Source: CAWUKT01 sp963923035
GTDB taxonomy: Bacteria > Bacteroidota > Bacteroidia > J057 > JADKCL01
Direction: 5' to 3'
DNA length: 64,000 nucleotides
NCBI GenBank assembly: GCA_963923035.1
Contig: CAWUKT010000024.1
Span: 20,449 to 84,448, forward strand
Numbering within the stretch: position 1 is the stretch's first letter; each line of letters begins with the position of its first letter. The notes beneath the pieces are model-generated. The model ran no database searches and was not told where the DNA came from. It was given only the letters and a program-made list of their open reading frames with translations. Made by a program: the position numbers and the translations under genes. This document shows, in pieces, positions 44,421 through 52,512 of the stretch.

Positions 44421-44795
44421 ATGAGCCATAATGCCGACAATCAACCCAAAACCCGGCTACTAGCCCTGTCACAAGCACTGGGATTGAAAAATGAGACTCA
44501 GGACTGGGGTATCATCAATGCGGATGCAAATCGGGTGCTTGAATTCATTGAATACTTCAACTCCCATCCCGACTTGAGTCCTCCCATGCAGTACCAGATG
44601 TTTGAACTGATTGTGGGCTCTTACAACGAAGCCCTCATCAAAGGCCATGCCGAGGACTCTTTAAGGATTCAATTCTTCTCCTTTCTCCAACAGAACGGCT
44701 CCCACCAAGGACTCAATTCCATCTTGAGTTATTGGCGGGACCTGGATGATGATGAAGAATTTCCAGTTTCCAAGGAACTAAGGGCCAGGGTATAG
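44421..44795 (+). CDS. Small soluble protein, possible second immunity protein
   Basis: The 124-residue protein is helical and acidic (VLEFIEYFNSHPDLSPPMQYQMFELIVGSYNEALIKGHAED, split here only for description, spans about 35-76). It starts 83 bp after the first immunity candidate, in the same direction. No family was recognised. Small helical proteins that detect residues near the C-terminus of toxins are a common immunity type, and this gene could match the older, penultimate module of the toxin. It may also be unrelated. Confidence 0.5.
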   Translation: MSHNADNQPKTRLLALSQALGLKNETQDWGIINADANRVLEFIEYFNSHPDLSPPMQYQMFELIVGSYNEALIKGHAEDSLRIQFFSFLQQNGSHQGLNSILSYWRDLDDDEEFPVSKELRARV

Positions 44796-44861
44796 CTCCA
44801 TTTCCATCCTTTCGGGAACATTTCCAATTGATCCTTTGAGTATTTCCCCGCAGTAGGGGGC

Positions 44862-44950
44862 GGCAGCTTGTTTGAGCTCCGGCCGGACCCGTTCGGCGGC
44901 CGGACGAGCGAGGCAGAGCACCCGGGCCGGAGCTTTGCGCAGGCACTGCC
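44862..44950. repeat. Complex GC-rich inverted repeat, about 89 bp
   Basis: The ends GGCAG (44862-44866) and CTGCC (44946-44950) and the inner arms AGCTCCGGCC (44875-44884) and GGCCGGAGCT (44925-44934, perfect) can form a long interrupted hairpin. Several further CCGG/GGCC pairs lie in the loop. It separates the toxin/immunity genes from the gene at 44996. It is not followed by a T tract. Confidence 0.65.
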
Positions 44951-44983
44951 CTAATTCTGACGACTTCCCACCTCAAAATTTGG

Positions 44984-44991
44984 TATATTTC
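44984..44991 (+). promoter_or_regulatory. Promoter -7-like element TATATTTC
   Basis: TATATTTC, followed by G, is one mismatch from TAnnTTTG and ends 4 nt before the ATG at 44996. As with purC, transcription from here would give an almost leaderless message. Confidence 0.4.
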
Positions 44992-44995
44992 GACC

Positions 44996-45310
44996 ATGAC
45001 CGCATTGGAAAAATTATCTCTGGGGCTGATCGCGGCCGGGGGAACTTTTACAAGCTCAATGGGCTTGCGCTATACGCTGGAAAATGGCCTGGGCGTGATC
45101 ATGCCGGGACACCTGCTCTCCAACCTGGAAAATGAAGGCATGGTGATGGTGGACAAGGGATCCGCGTCCCAAATCGTGACGACCAAGGGACGCCAGGCAA
45201 TCCGCTCGATGGACCTCGACGCCCTGGAAGATGAATTGGCGCCGGATGTCCGCAACTCGGTTTTCCTGGCCAAGATGATCGATGGCATCAAAGACAAGGT
45301 CCAACAATAA
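44996..45310 (+). CDS. Small hypothetical protein, winged-helix-like
   Basis: The 104-residue protein contains a helix-strand-helix pattern ending VIMPGHLLSNLENEGMVMVDKG followed by ASQIVTTKGRQAIRSM, which resembles the recognition helix and wing of small winged-helix domains (the TTKGRQAI tail is like the TxxGR motif of MarR/PadR). No firm family. It has no signal peptide. It is followed 9 bp later by a membrane protein gene, so the two probably form an operon. Confidence 0.55.
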   Translation: MTALEKLSLGLIAAGGTFTSSMGLRYTLENGLGVIMPGHLLSNLENEGMVMVDKGSASQIVTTKGRQAIRSMDLDALEDELAPDVRNSVFLAKMIDGIKDKVQQ

Positions 45311-45319
45311 GTCACCCCG

Positions 45320-45814
45320 ATGAGCCCATCCAAATCCAGCAACAACTTCCGCGCCTACCTCATCATTGGAGTCGGCGGAGGGCTGATTTTGGCGCTCCTC
45401 TCCTGGTACAACTACCAAACGTTTTCGAACCTGGGCCAGCTGGACCCGGACAGTGCGGACTGCGTCCGGACCCGGGCCAAAGTGCTGGACCGCACTCCTG
45501 CCACTCCGGGCATCCGCGAATCGCGGCCCCGGCTGACCTACCGCTACGCTTCCGACGATGGCCAGGTCCACGAAACCACCGAAGCGGTCGATCCTTATTA
45601 CTACCAGCAGGCGGCGGACAACGATACCCTGACCATTTGCTATGACCGCAGTGCGCCCGCCCAAAGTGTCATTCCGGGCAACTCCTACGAGACGGTGGAC
45701 CTGATCGAAACCATCATTGTGGACCTCATCCTGATCGGCTGTGTGATCGCAGTGCTGATCTGGGTGCGAAGGGCGAAGCAGAAGGAAAAAGCAGCGGGCC
45801 GCGCGGGAACCTGA
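45320..45814 (+). CDS. DUF3592-like membrane protein
   Basis: The 164-residue protein has an N-terminal membrane helix at about 12-28 and a C-terminal helix at about 127-150, flanking an extracytoplasmic beta domain with the DUF3592 layout: ADCVRTRAKVLDRT, then PRLTYRYASDDGQVHETT and DTLTICYDRSAPAQSVIPG. Such proteins are widespread and uncharacterised. It is 9 bp behind the gene at 44996 and 42 bp before the PoNi-like gene. Confidence 0.72.
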   Translation: MSPSKSSNNFRAYLIIGVGGGLILALLSWYNYQTFSNLGQLDPDSADCVRTRAKVLDRTPATPGIRESRPRLTYRYASDDGQVHETTEAVDPYYYQQAADNDTLTICYDRSAPAQSVIPGNSYETVDLIETIIVDLILIGCVIAVLIWVRRAKQKEKAAGRAGT

Positions 45815-45856
45815 ACAGAATCGCGTATCTTACTTTCCGAATAATCCTACAATCAC

Positions 45857-47188
45857 ATGCGCAGAGAGGTATTTTTTCTCAAGGCACCGAATGCCCACGT
45901 CAAATTCCGCATGGAGGCCATCCAAGCGGTTCAGGAAAGTCTGTTTGGGAACCTTTCCAAGCAGGAAAAAGGGGAACGGTACGTCGAATTGGCCCAGGAA
46001 CAATTGAAACTGGTGATTGCGGGGTATTCCCGGGGCGATGACCTGAATCGCCTGCGGATGTGGTTTGGAGAGGTCATGCACTCCTGGAAGCAGGCCCGGA
46101 AACTGGATGCTGCTCCGCCGGATTTGTACAGCGCGGAGACCTACCATACGACCATCTGGACGCTGTCCCTGGCCCGTCTCTTTGCGTTTGACGATGAGAC
46201 AATCTACCAATTGGTGCGGGACCTTGACCTCGTGGGCAAGGACATGTTCATTGACCTGTTGCTCCCCGATTTGCTGAAGCGCTCCGGCAAAGGGCTGATG
46301 CATCCCGAACCGTATAAAACCCTGGTGGAGGCCTCCAAGGACGATCCCCAGCAGGTCGGCCACTACGTCTCCAATTTTCTCCGCAACTACTACGCCCAAC
46401 AGCAAACCTGCTCCTGGTACGATACGCATATCAAGCATGAACCGCAGTTTTTCGGCTACTGGAGCTTTGAATTGGCGCTGTTGGTGAAGGAATATGGCTG
46501 GCTGGACCGGGACTTTACGGACAATATTTTTTATCCGCGCGACCTGGTCGCCCCGCAAATGTACCGCACCTGGCTGGACGACACCCAGGGGGCATTTGAC
46601 CGGAACCAGGTCCGGGACATCGAGGCTTCGGCCCTCGATATTGACGCGCTGGCTGAAGCCTTAAAGCAGCAGGCGGGCGGCGAAGCCCCTGATCCGGAAG
46701 CCTTGCTGAAGGACCTGACGGGCCTGGGCCCGGAAGAATATGCGGACCAGCCCGATAAACTGCTGGGAACGGTTCGGCAGTTGCTGAAGGCCCTGGCGGC
46801 GTCGACCCGGCAGATGCAGGAAGCAGCCAAGGGCAATACGGAGGACTATGCGGACCTGCTGAAGCAGGTGGATCAGCTGGAGCGGGAGATTGGCCAGGCG
46901 GAAAAGGGGGAGACGGAGTTCAAGGATGGCGCGGCGGAGAAATTGGCGGCGCCGTACAAGGAATTGGGGGAGGAGCTGGAAACGGAGTTGCAGGCGTCGG
47001 AGGGAACGGAGCCGATGGTGTTTCTGGAGCGGATGGTAGGATTGATGGAAAAATTCGATGGGCTGATCGAGGTGGTGCCGAACCGGGAAGTGGAAAAGCG
47101 GGTGGCGGATGAGTTGGGAGCGCGGTTGGCGGAGCGGAGAAAGGCCCGGGGCGGGGGGAAATTTGACCTGAATGACCTGCTGAACTGA
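45857..47188 (+). CDS. PoNi-type immunity protein (DUF1910/DUF1911) with C-terminal extension
   Basis: Residues about 40-235 match the PoNi family, which neutralises PoNe DNase toxins: the N-terminal part has VIAGYSRGDDLNRL and HTTIWTLSLARLFAF (DUF1910-like), and the C-terminal part has WYDTHIKHEPQFFGYWSFE, LALLVKEYGWLD and FYPRDLV (DUF1911-like). Residues about 245-443 are an acidic, mostly coiled-coil extension not usual for the family. No PoNe toxin is adjacent, so it may be an orphan immunity gene acting against incoming toxins, or the extension may mark another use. It lies downstream of the toxin locus. Confidence 0.8.
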   Translation: MRREVFFLKAPNAHVKFRMEAIQAVQESLFGNLSKQEKGERYVELAQEQLKLVIAGYSRGDDLNRLRMWFGEVMHSWKQARKLDAAPPDLYSAETYHTTIWTLSLARLFAFDDETIYQLVRDLDLVGKDMFIDLLLPDLLKRSGKGLMHPEPYKTLVEASKDDPQQVGHYVSNFLRNYYAQQQTCSWYDTHIKHEPQFFGYWSFELALLVKEYGWLDRDFTDNIFYPRDLVAPQMYRTWLDDTQGAFDRNQVRDIEASALDIDALAEALKQQAGGEAPDPEALLKDLTGLGPEEYADQPDKLLGTVRQLLKALAASTRQMQEAAKGNTEDYADLLKQVDQLEREIGQAEKGETEFKDGAAEKLAAPYKELGEELETELQASEGTEPMVFLERMVGLMEKFDGLIEVVPNREVEKRVADELGARLAERRKARGGGKFDLNDLLN

Positions 47189-47403
47189 TGCGCACGGGGT
47201 TGAAGGGGAAAAAGAAGTACATGGAAATGACAGACTGATGGAGAACTGCCTTTGGCAGTCTGATTGGCCTGAAAATCACACCCAAACGCCTTCTCAGGCG
47301 GCCAGAAGCGGTTTTTCACCGTTTCGATACTCCCATCTTCGAAATATTAAGGACGAGGATTATCTCGAAAACGCTTGATTTTTTGGGTGACTTAGGCGAT
47401 AAT

Positions 47404-47430
47404 TGTATGCATGCATACTGTATGCATGCA
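47404..47430. promoter_or_regulatory. Tandem ATGCAT operator before the MarR gene
   Basis: GTATGCATGCATAC at 47405-47418 is a perfect 14-bp palindrome. TGTATGCATGCA occurs at 47404-47415 and again at 47419-47430, a 15-bp step. An AT-rich TATATTTTG promoter-like element (47434-47442) follows, 10 nt before the MarR ATG. The layout suggests autoregulation by the MarR protein, with the downstream beta-oxidation genes in the same transcript. Confidence 0.65.
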
Positions 47431-47451
47431 GAATATATTTTGTTAGGAAGT

Positions 47452-47922
47452 ATGGCTGTAAAAGATTCGGTAGTAGAAGACAAGAAAACCATTTTATCCA
47501 AGGAAGACATCGGGTTCGATGTCAAAGTCACATGGTTGGCGATTGCCCGGATGTTCAGTCCGTTGGCAAGCGAGCACGGCTTGACCGTGACCATGGGATT
47601 TGTCCTCCTCAACATTTCGAAGGACGACGGAACCCCCGCCACCAAGATTGCCCCCCTCCTTGGGATGGAGCCCCGGAGCCTGACCCGACTCATCAAGAAG
47701 ATGGAAGAAGAAGGCCTCGTCGAACGTCGTCCCGATCCGGAAGACCGTCGCTCCGTCCGTATTTATCTTACTGAAGCCGGGTTTCAGAAAAGCGCCATCG
47801 CCAAACAAAACGTTGAACTCTTCAACAACGCCGTCCGCAACCATGTCCCTGACAGTGAGCTGCGGACTTTTTTTGATGTCATGGAAAAAATCCACCTGGT
47901 CATTCACGATAAATTCTCATAA
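47452..47922 (+). CDS. MarR-family transcriptional regulator
   Basis: I start at the ATG at 47452 (MAVKDSVVEDK); the longer frame would run through the palindromic operator. The 156-residue protein has the MarR winged helix: TKIAPLLGMEPRSLTRLIKKMEEEGLVERRPDP (helix-turn-helix, about 64-97) and the wing DRRSVRIYLTEAG. Flanking helices form the dimer. It is 2 bp before the FadJ-like gene, so it probably represses this beta-oxidation unit and responds to an acyl-CoA, an inference from context. Confidence 0.93.
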   Translation: MAVKDSVVEDKKTILSKEDIGFDVKVTWLAIARMFSPLASEHGLTVTMGFVLLNISKDDGTPATKIAPLLGMEPRSLTRLIKKMEEEGLVERRPDPEDRRSVRIYLTEAGFQKSAIAKQNVELFNNAVRNHVPDSELRTFFDVMEKIHLVIHDKFS

Positions 47923-47924
47923 AT

Positions 47925-50357
47925 ATGTTTGCCACAAAGAGCGAACCCTCGCAAGGGGTCAAGACCCAACGCACGATCAAGAAAGTTGCCGTCCTCGGCT
48001 CAGGGATCATGGGTTCCGGCATTGCCTGCCACTTCGCCAACATCGGAGTGGAAGTCATTTTGCTGGACATCGTTCCCTTTGACCTTTCCGAAGAAGAAAA
48101 GTCAAATCCTGCCGCTCGCAACCGCATCGTTAACGATTCCCTCAAGAAGGCTTCCAAAGCGAAGCTGAATCCCCTCTATAAGAAGAGCTTTATCCACCGG
48201 ATTGAAACCGGCAACTTCGACGACGACCTGAACAAGATCAAAGATTGTGATCTGATCGTCGAAGCCATCATCGAGCGCCTCGACATCAAGCAGCAGTTGT
48301 TTGAAAAGGTCGACAAGGTGCGGAAAAAAGACTCCATCATTGCTTCCAATACCTCCGGTATTCCGATTCACATGATGGCAGAAGGCCGCTCTGAAAGTTT
48401 CCAGAAGCATTTCATGGGCATGCACTTCTTCAACCCAGTCCGCTACCTGCGCCTCCTCGAAATCATTCCCACGCCGCATACCGATCCTGCCCTCGTCGAT
48501 TTCCTCATGGAATACGGCGACCTCTACCTCGGTAAGAAAACGGTCCTCTGTAAGGACACCCCGGCCTTTATCGCCAACCGTGTCGGTATTTTTGCCCTGG
48601 TTCAGATCCTGAAGCTGGTCAAGGAACTCGATCTCACGATCGAAGAAACCGACAAGCTCACTGGCCCGGCCACGGGTAAGCCCAAGACGGGTACCTTCCG
48701 CCTCAACGACATGATCGGGATCGACACCACGGTCAAGGTAAAAAAAGGCATCGCTGAGAACTGCCCCGACGACGAGTTTGTCGACCTGTTCAAGGAAGAC
48801 GGCATTCTCGAGGCTATGGTGGAGAAAGGCTGGTACGGTGACAAATCCGGCCAGGGCTTCTACCAGAAGACCAAGGAGCGGGACGCCAAAGGGAAAAAGG
48901 TCATCCTTTCCCTCGACCTCAATACGATGGAGTACCGCGCCAACCAGCGCGCCAAACTCGCTTCCCTGGAAACTGCCAAGACCATTGACGATCTGGGCAA
49001 GCGCCTCCAGGCCCTCTACGCCTTCCAGGACAAGGGTGGCGAGCTCGTACGGAAGTCCTCCCAAGCGGTTTTTGCCTATATCTCCAACCGCATCCCCGAA
49101 ATTGCCGACCACCTCTACCAGATCGACGACGCCCTCCGGGCTGGTTTCGCCTGGGAAGCAGGTCCCTTCGAAAGCTCCGACATGATCGGCGTGCGCAAGC
49201 TCTATGACGACGCCATCGCCAACGGATTCCCCGTTGCAGGTTGGGTCAAGGAAATGCTCGACGCCGGCCACGAATCGTTCTACAAGAACGAAAATGGTAA
49301 GCGGATGTACTACGACATCAATTCGAAGTCCTACAAGACCGTTACCGGTACCGAAGACCTCATTTTCCTCGACGTCCTCCGCGAAACCAATGTTGTCTGG
49401 CAGAACAGCGGCACCTCCCTCTTCGACCTCGGCGACGGTGTCCTCGGTCTCGAATTCCACACCAAGATGAACGCTATCGGTGGCGAAATCCTGGAAGGCA
49501 TTCACCGCTCCATCGACAAAGCCGAAAAAGAAGGCTGGAAAGGCCTCGTGATTGGCAACAATGCCCCGAACTTCTCCGCTGGCGCCAACCTCGCCATGAT
49601 GCTGATGCTGGCCGTGGAGCAAGAGTGGGATGAATTGGACTTTGCCATCCGCTCCTTCCAAAAGACCGTTACCCGCCTCCGTTTCAGCTCCATCCCGACC
49701 GTTGTGGCACCTCACGCCCTGACCTTGGGTGGTGGCTGCGAAATGACCATGCACGGTGACCAGGTAGTCGCTTCGGCGGAAACCTATATCGGCCTGGTAG
49801 AAGTTGGGGTAGGCCTGGTTCCCGCCGGTGGTGGTACCAAAGAATTTACCGTTCGTTTCTCCGACGCCCTCGAATCGGGTGACGTGGAATTGAACGCACT
49901 CCAAAACCGTCTGCTGACGATTGCCCAGGCCAAGGTGGCCACTTCGGCCTACGAAGCCATGGACCTCGGCATCCTCCAGCGCGGCAATGTCATTACGACC
50001 AACCTGGATCGTCGCCTCAAAGACGCCAAGACTGAGGCCCTGCGCCTCCACGAAGAAGGCTACGTTCAGCCCCTCGAACGCAAAGACATCAAAGTCATGG
50101 GACGGACCGGTCTCGGCATGGTGAACAGTGGTATCTACGCCATGTACGCCGCCGGCTGGATCTCCGAACACGACCTGAAAGTCGCCAAGAAAGTCGCCCA
50201 CATCATGTGTGGTGGTGACCTGACTGGTACCCAGCGTGTGACGGAAAGCTACCTGCTCGACCTCGAGCGCGAAGCCTTCCTGAGCCTCCTCGGTGAGGAG
50301 AAGACCCTGAAGCGGATGGAACATACCCTGAAAACTGGTAAACCCCTCCGCAACTAA
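47925..50357 (+). CDS. 3-hydroxyacyl-CoA dehydrogenase/enoyl-CoA hydratase fusion (FadJ-like)
   Basis: The 810-residue protein has a dehydrogenase half first: NAD loop VAVLGSGIMGSGIA near 22-35, IASNTSGIPI, MHFFNPVRYLRLLEIIP and DTPAFIANRVG. A second dehydrogenase-like C-domain follows, and then an enoyl-CoA hydratase-type half (about 525-700) with NFSAGANLAMM and HALTLGGGCEMTMHG, which hold the oxyanion hole. It should carry out the hydration and dehydrogenation steps of fatty acid beta-oxidation. Domain order is HAD then ECH, the reverse of E. coli FadB/FadJ. Codon use is strongly biased, so it is highly expressed. Confidence 0.94.
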   Translation: MFATKSEPSQGVKTQRTIKKVAVLGSGIMGSGIACHFANIGVEVILLDIVPFDLSEEEKSNPAARNRIVNDSLKKASKAKLNPLYKKSFIHRIETGNFDDDLNKIKDCDLIVEAIIERLDIKQQLFEKVDKVRKKDSIIASNTSGIPIHMMAEGRSESFQKHFMGMHFFNPVRYLRLLEIIPTPHTDPALVDFLMEYGDLYLGKKTVLCKDTPAFIANRVGIFALVQILKLVKELDLTIEETDKLTGPATGKPKTGTFRLNDMIGIDTTVKVKKGIAENCPDDEFVDLFKEDGILEAMVEKGWYGDKSGQGFYQKTKERDAKGKKVILSLDLNTMEYRANQRAKLASLETAKTIDDLGKRLQALYAFQDKGGELVRKSSQAVFAYISNRIPEIADHLYQIDDALRAGFAWEAGPFESSDMIGVRKLYDDAIANGFPVAGWVKEMLDAGHESFYKNENGKRMYYDINSKSYKTVTGTEDLIFLDVLRETNVVWQNSGTSLFDLGDGVLGLEFHTKMNAIGGEILEGIHRSIDKAEKEGWKGLVIGNNAPNFSAGANLAMMLMLAVEQEWDELDFAIRSFQKTVTRLRFSSIPTVVAPHALTLGGGCEMTMHGDQVVASAETYIGLVEVGVGLVPAGGGTKEFTVRFSDALESGDVELNALQNRLLTIAQAKVATSAYEAMDLGILQRGNVITTNLDRRLKDAKTEALRLHEEGYVQPLERKDIKVMGRTGLGMVNSGIYAMYAAGWISEHDLKVAKKVAHIMCGGDLTGTQRVTESYLLDLEREAFLSLLGEEKTLKRMEHTLKTGKPLRN

Positions 50358-50369
50358 TTTTCGCTTGAG

Positions 50370-51209
50370 GTGAAATCCTTCCTTCAAGATATCGTTTCGT
50401 TCTTTGCGCGGCTGTTTGGTGGCGGTGCAACCCGGGGTCCCCAGGATGCCTCCGAACTTCCGACCGATTGGTTGGAGGTGCCAATGGAATCGTTGGCAGG
50501 AGAAGAAGGGGAAACCGAGCGGGAAGAGGAAGCAGTGGAATTGCCCAGTGTGGTCTCCACGCAACGCTACCTCTGGTGCATCGACAATGGGCACGGGAAA
50601 GAAACGGCGGGAAAACGCTCCCCGGTACTGGATGATGGACGGCAATTGTTCGAATACGAATTCAACCGGATCATCTCCGATTTACTGATGAAGCGTTTGG
50701 AGCAGCGGGGAGTGGCCTATTTCAATGTGGTTCCGGAAGTCAACGAAGACATCGGGCTTCAGGAGCGGGTCAATCGGGCCAACAATGCGCCCGGCACATT
50801 GCCTAAGGTATTTGTCTCCATCCACGCGAATGCCAGCACCAACGGGGGCTGGGAAACGCGGGACATCCAGGGCACTGAGACCTGGTACTACGGAAACAGT
50901 ACGGCGGGAAAGCGGATTGCATCGGCGTTTCAAAGCCGCATCATCCGCAAAATTCAGACCCGTGACCGTGGCATTCGCTACCACGAACCTGTGTCCCGGA
51001 GCTTTTTCGTCCTGCGGAAAACTCCCATGCCGGCGGTGCTTCTGGAATGTGGTTTCTATACCACCCAATCAGAGTGCATCCGCTTGCTGGACCCGGACAC
51101 CCAGGAACGGCTCGCATCTGCTCTCGCCGAGGCCATCATCGAAATGGAAGAAAATGGATATGAAGGAGTGGCTCTTCATCCGAAAGTAGTCAAAATCGTT
51201 AAGTCTTAA
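50370..51209 (+). CDS. N-acetylmuramoyl-L-alanine amidase (Amidase_3) without signal peptide
   Basis: The start is GTG at 50370. The 279-residue protein has an amphipathic N-terminus (MKSFLQDIVSFFARLFGG), a hydrophilic linker, and an Amidase_3 zinc hydrolase from about residue 65: IDNGHGKE (His ligand), EYEFNRIISD (Glu ligand), FVSIHANASTN (His ligand) and AVLLECGFYTTQSEC (catalytic Glu). It should cleave the amide between MurNAc and the peptide in peptidoglycan. No export signal is visible, and it sits between FadJ-like and thiolase genes of a beta-oxidation unit, which is unusual. Confidence 0.88.
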   Translation: MKSFLQDIVSFFARLFGGGATRGPQDASELPTDWLEVPMESLAGEEGETEREEEAVELPSVVSTQRYLWCIDNGHGKETAGKRSPVLDDGRQLFEYEFNRIISDLLMKRLEQRGVAYFNVVPEVNEDIGLQERVNRANNAPGTLPKVFVSIHANASTNGGWETRDIQGTETWYYGNSTAGKRIASAFQSRIIRKIQTRDRGIRYHEPVSRSFFVLRKTPMPAVLLECGFYTTQSECIRLLDPDTQERLASALAEAIIEMEENGYEGVALHPKVVKIVKS

Positions 51210-51233
51210 TTCAACAAGGAAATACCCAATATC

Positions 51234-52406
51234 ATGGAAGCATATATCGTAGGCGGTTATCGGACCGCAGTAGGTAAAGCAAAGAGAGGCGGATTTCGCT
51301 TTGTCCGTCCTGACAATCTGGCCTCAGATGTGATCAAGCACCTGATGAGCACGTTGCCGGCGGTAGATCCGGCCCGGGTAGACGACCTCATCGTTGGCTG
51401 TGCAGTACCTGAAGCCGAGCAAGGACTTCAGATCGGACGGATTGTGTCCCTGCTTTCTCTGCCCATGAGCGTCCCCGGCATGACCATCAACCGCTACTGT
51501 GGTTCCGGTCTGGAAGCCATCGTCATCGCCGTCGCCAAGATCAAGGCCGGCCTGGCTGATTGCATCGTCGCTGGTGGCACTGAATCCATGTCTCTGGTCC
51601 CCACCGTAGGCTACAAAACGGCCCTGAACTTCGACGTGTCCGAGAACCATCCCGAATGGTACTTCGGCATGGGCCAGACGGCGGAAGAAGTGGCCAAAGA
51701 CTACGGCATCAACCGCGAAGACCAGGATGCATTTTCCCTCCGCTCCCACCAACGCGCCGCAGCTGCCATCGATGGCGGTTGGTTCAAAGACGAGATCGTT
51801 CCGGTGGAAGTCATGGAAAAAACCTTTGCCGGTGGCAAGGTGAAAGAGAAAAACTTCACCGTCGATACCGATGAAGGCGTTCGTCGTGACACCAACCTCG
51901 CCGCCCTGGGCAAATTGCGCCCGGTATTTGCTGCCAAGGGTACCGTTACGGCGGGTAACTCCTCCCAAACTTCCGATGGCGCTGCCTTTGTGATGGTGAT
52001 GTCGGAAAAAATGGTGAAGGAATTGAACCTGGAGCCGATTGCACGTCTCGCCAGCTATGGCGTCGCCGGTGTAGACCCGCGCATCATGGGCATCGGACCG
52101 GTCGCCGCCGTTCCGAAGGCGCTCAAGCAAGCCGGTCTCAAACTCAACGACATCGACCTGATCGAACTCAACGAAGCCTTTGCCGCCCAGTCCCTGGCCG
52201 TCATTCGTGAGCTCGAACTCGACGAAGATATCGTCAACGTGAACGGTGGAGCCATCTCCCTCGGTCACCCGCTCGCCTGTACGGGCACCAAGCTCAGCGT
52301 CCAACTCTTCAATGAACTGCGTCGCCGCAACAAAAAATACGGCATGGTCACCGCCTGTGTCGGTGGCGGACAGGGCGTTGCAGGTATCTATGAGCTGCTG
52401 AACTGA
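51234..52406 (+). CDS. Acetyl-CoA C-acyltransferase (thiolase)
   Basis: Thiolase completes beta-oxidation by cleaving 3-ketoacyl-CoA. The 390-residue length is normal. The nucleophilic cysteine is in INRYCGSGLEAI (about 89), the conserved NEAFAAQS is near 310, the histidine is in GGAISLGHPLACTG, and the second cysteine is in ACVGGGQGVA near the C-terminus. It follows the amidase by 24 bp and is closed by a terminator at 52417. It forms the thiolase partner of the FadJ-like protein. Confidence 0.96.
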   Translation: MEAYIVGGYRTAVGKAKRGGFRFVRPDNLASDVIKHLMSTLPAVDPARVDDLIVGCAVPEAEQGLQIGRIVSLLSLPMSVPGMTINRYCGSGLEAIVIAVAKIKAGLADCIVAGGTESMSLVPTVGYKTALNFDVSENHPEWYFGMGQTAEEVAKDYGINREDQDAFSLRSHQRAAAAIDGGWFKDEIVPVEVMEKTFAGGKVKEKNFTVDTDEGVRRDTNLAALGKLRPVFAAKGTVTAGNSSQTSDGAAFVMVMSEKMVKELNLEPIARLASYGVAGVDPRIMGIGPVAAVPKALKQAGLKLNDIDLIELNEAFAAQSLAVIRELELDEDIVNVNGGAISLGHPLACTGTKLSVQLFNELRRRNKKYGMVTACVGGGQGVAGIYELLN

Positions 52407-52416
52407 TCCTAACCGT

Positions 52417-52466
52417 TCCGGAGGAGGCAATTCGCTCTGAAATCGCCTCTTCCGGATCATTTTTAT
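52417..52466 (+). terminator. Terminator after the thiolase gene
   Basis: TCCGGAGGAGGC at 52417-52428 pairs with GCCTCTTCCGGA at 52445-52456, a 12-bp stem with one G-T pair and a 16-nt loop. It is followed by TCATTTTTAT. The acyl-CoA dehydrogenase gene downstream must therefore have its own promoter. Confidence 0.8.
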
Positions 52467-52512
52467 ACCTCATTTTTCAATAGCTTCTTTCCACATTTTT
52501 AGCATTGTATTT

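Noticed and set aside
44862..44950. Integron attC site
   Set aside because: The hairpin lacks the GTTRRRY and RYYYAAC ends, and no integrase or cassette array is present.
38802..47188. A complete contractile injection system or prophage
   Set aside because: No sheath, tube, baseplate, ATPase, capsid or integrase genes lie in the window; only a cargo-like toxin and immunity genes are seen.
48102..50645. 847-codon minus-strand frame opposite the FadJ-like gene
   Set aside because: It is antisense to a clearly conserved enzyme with strong codon bias, and its translation matches nothing known.
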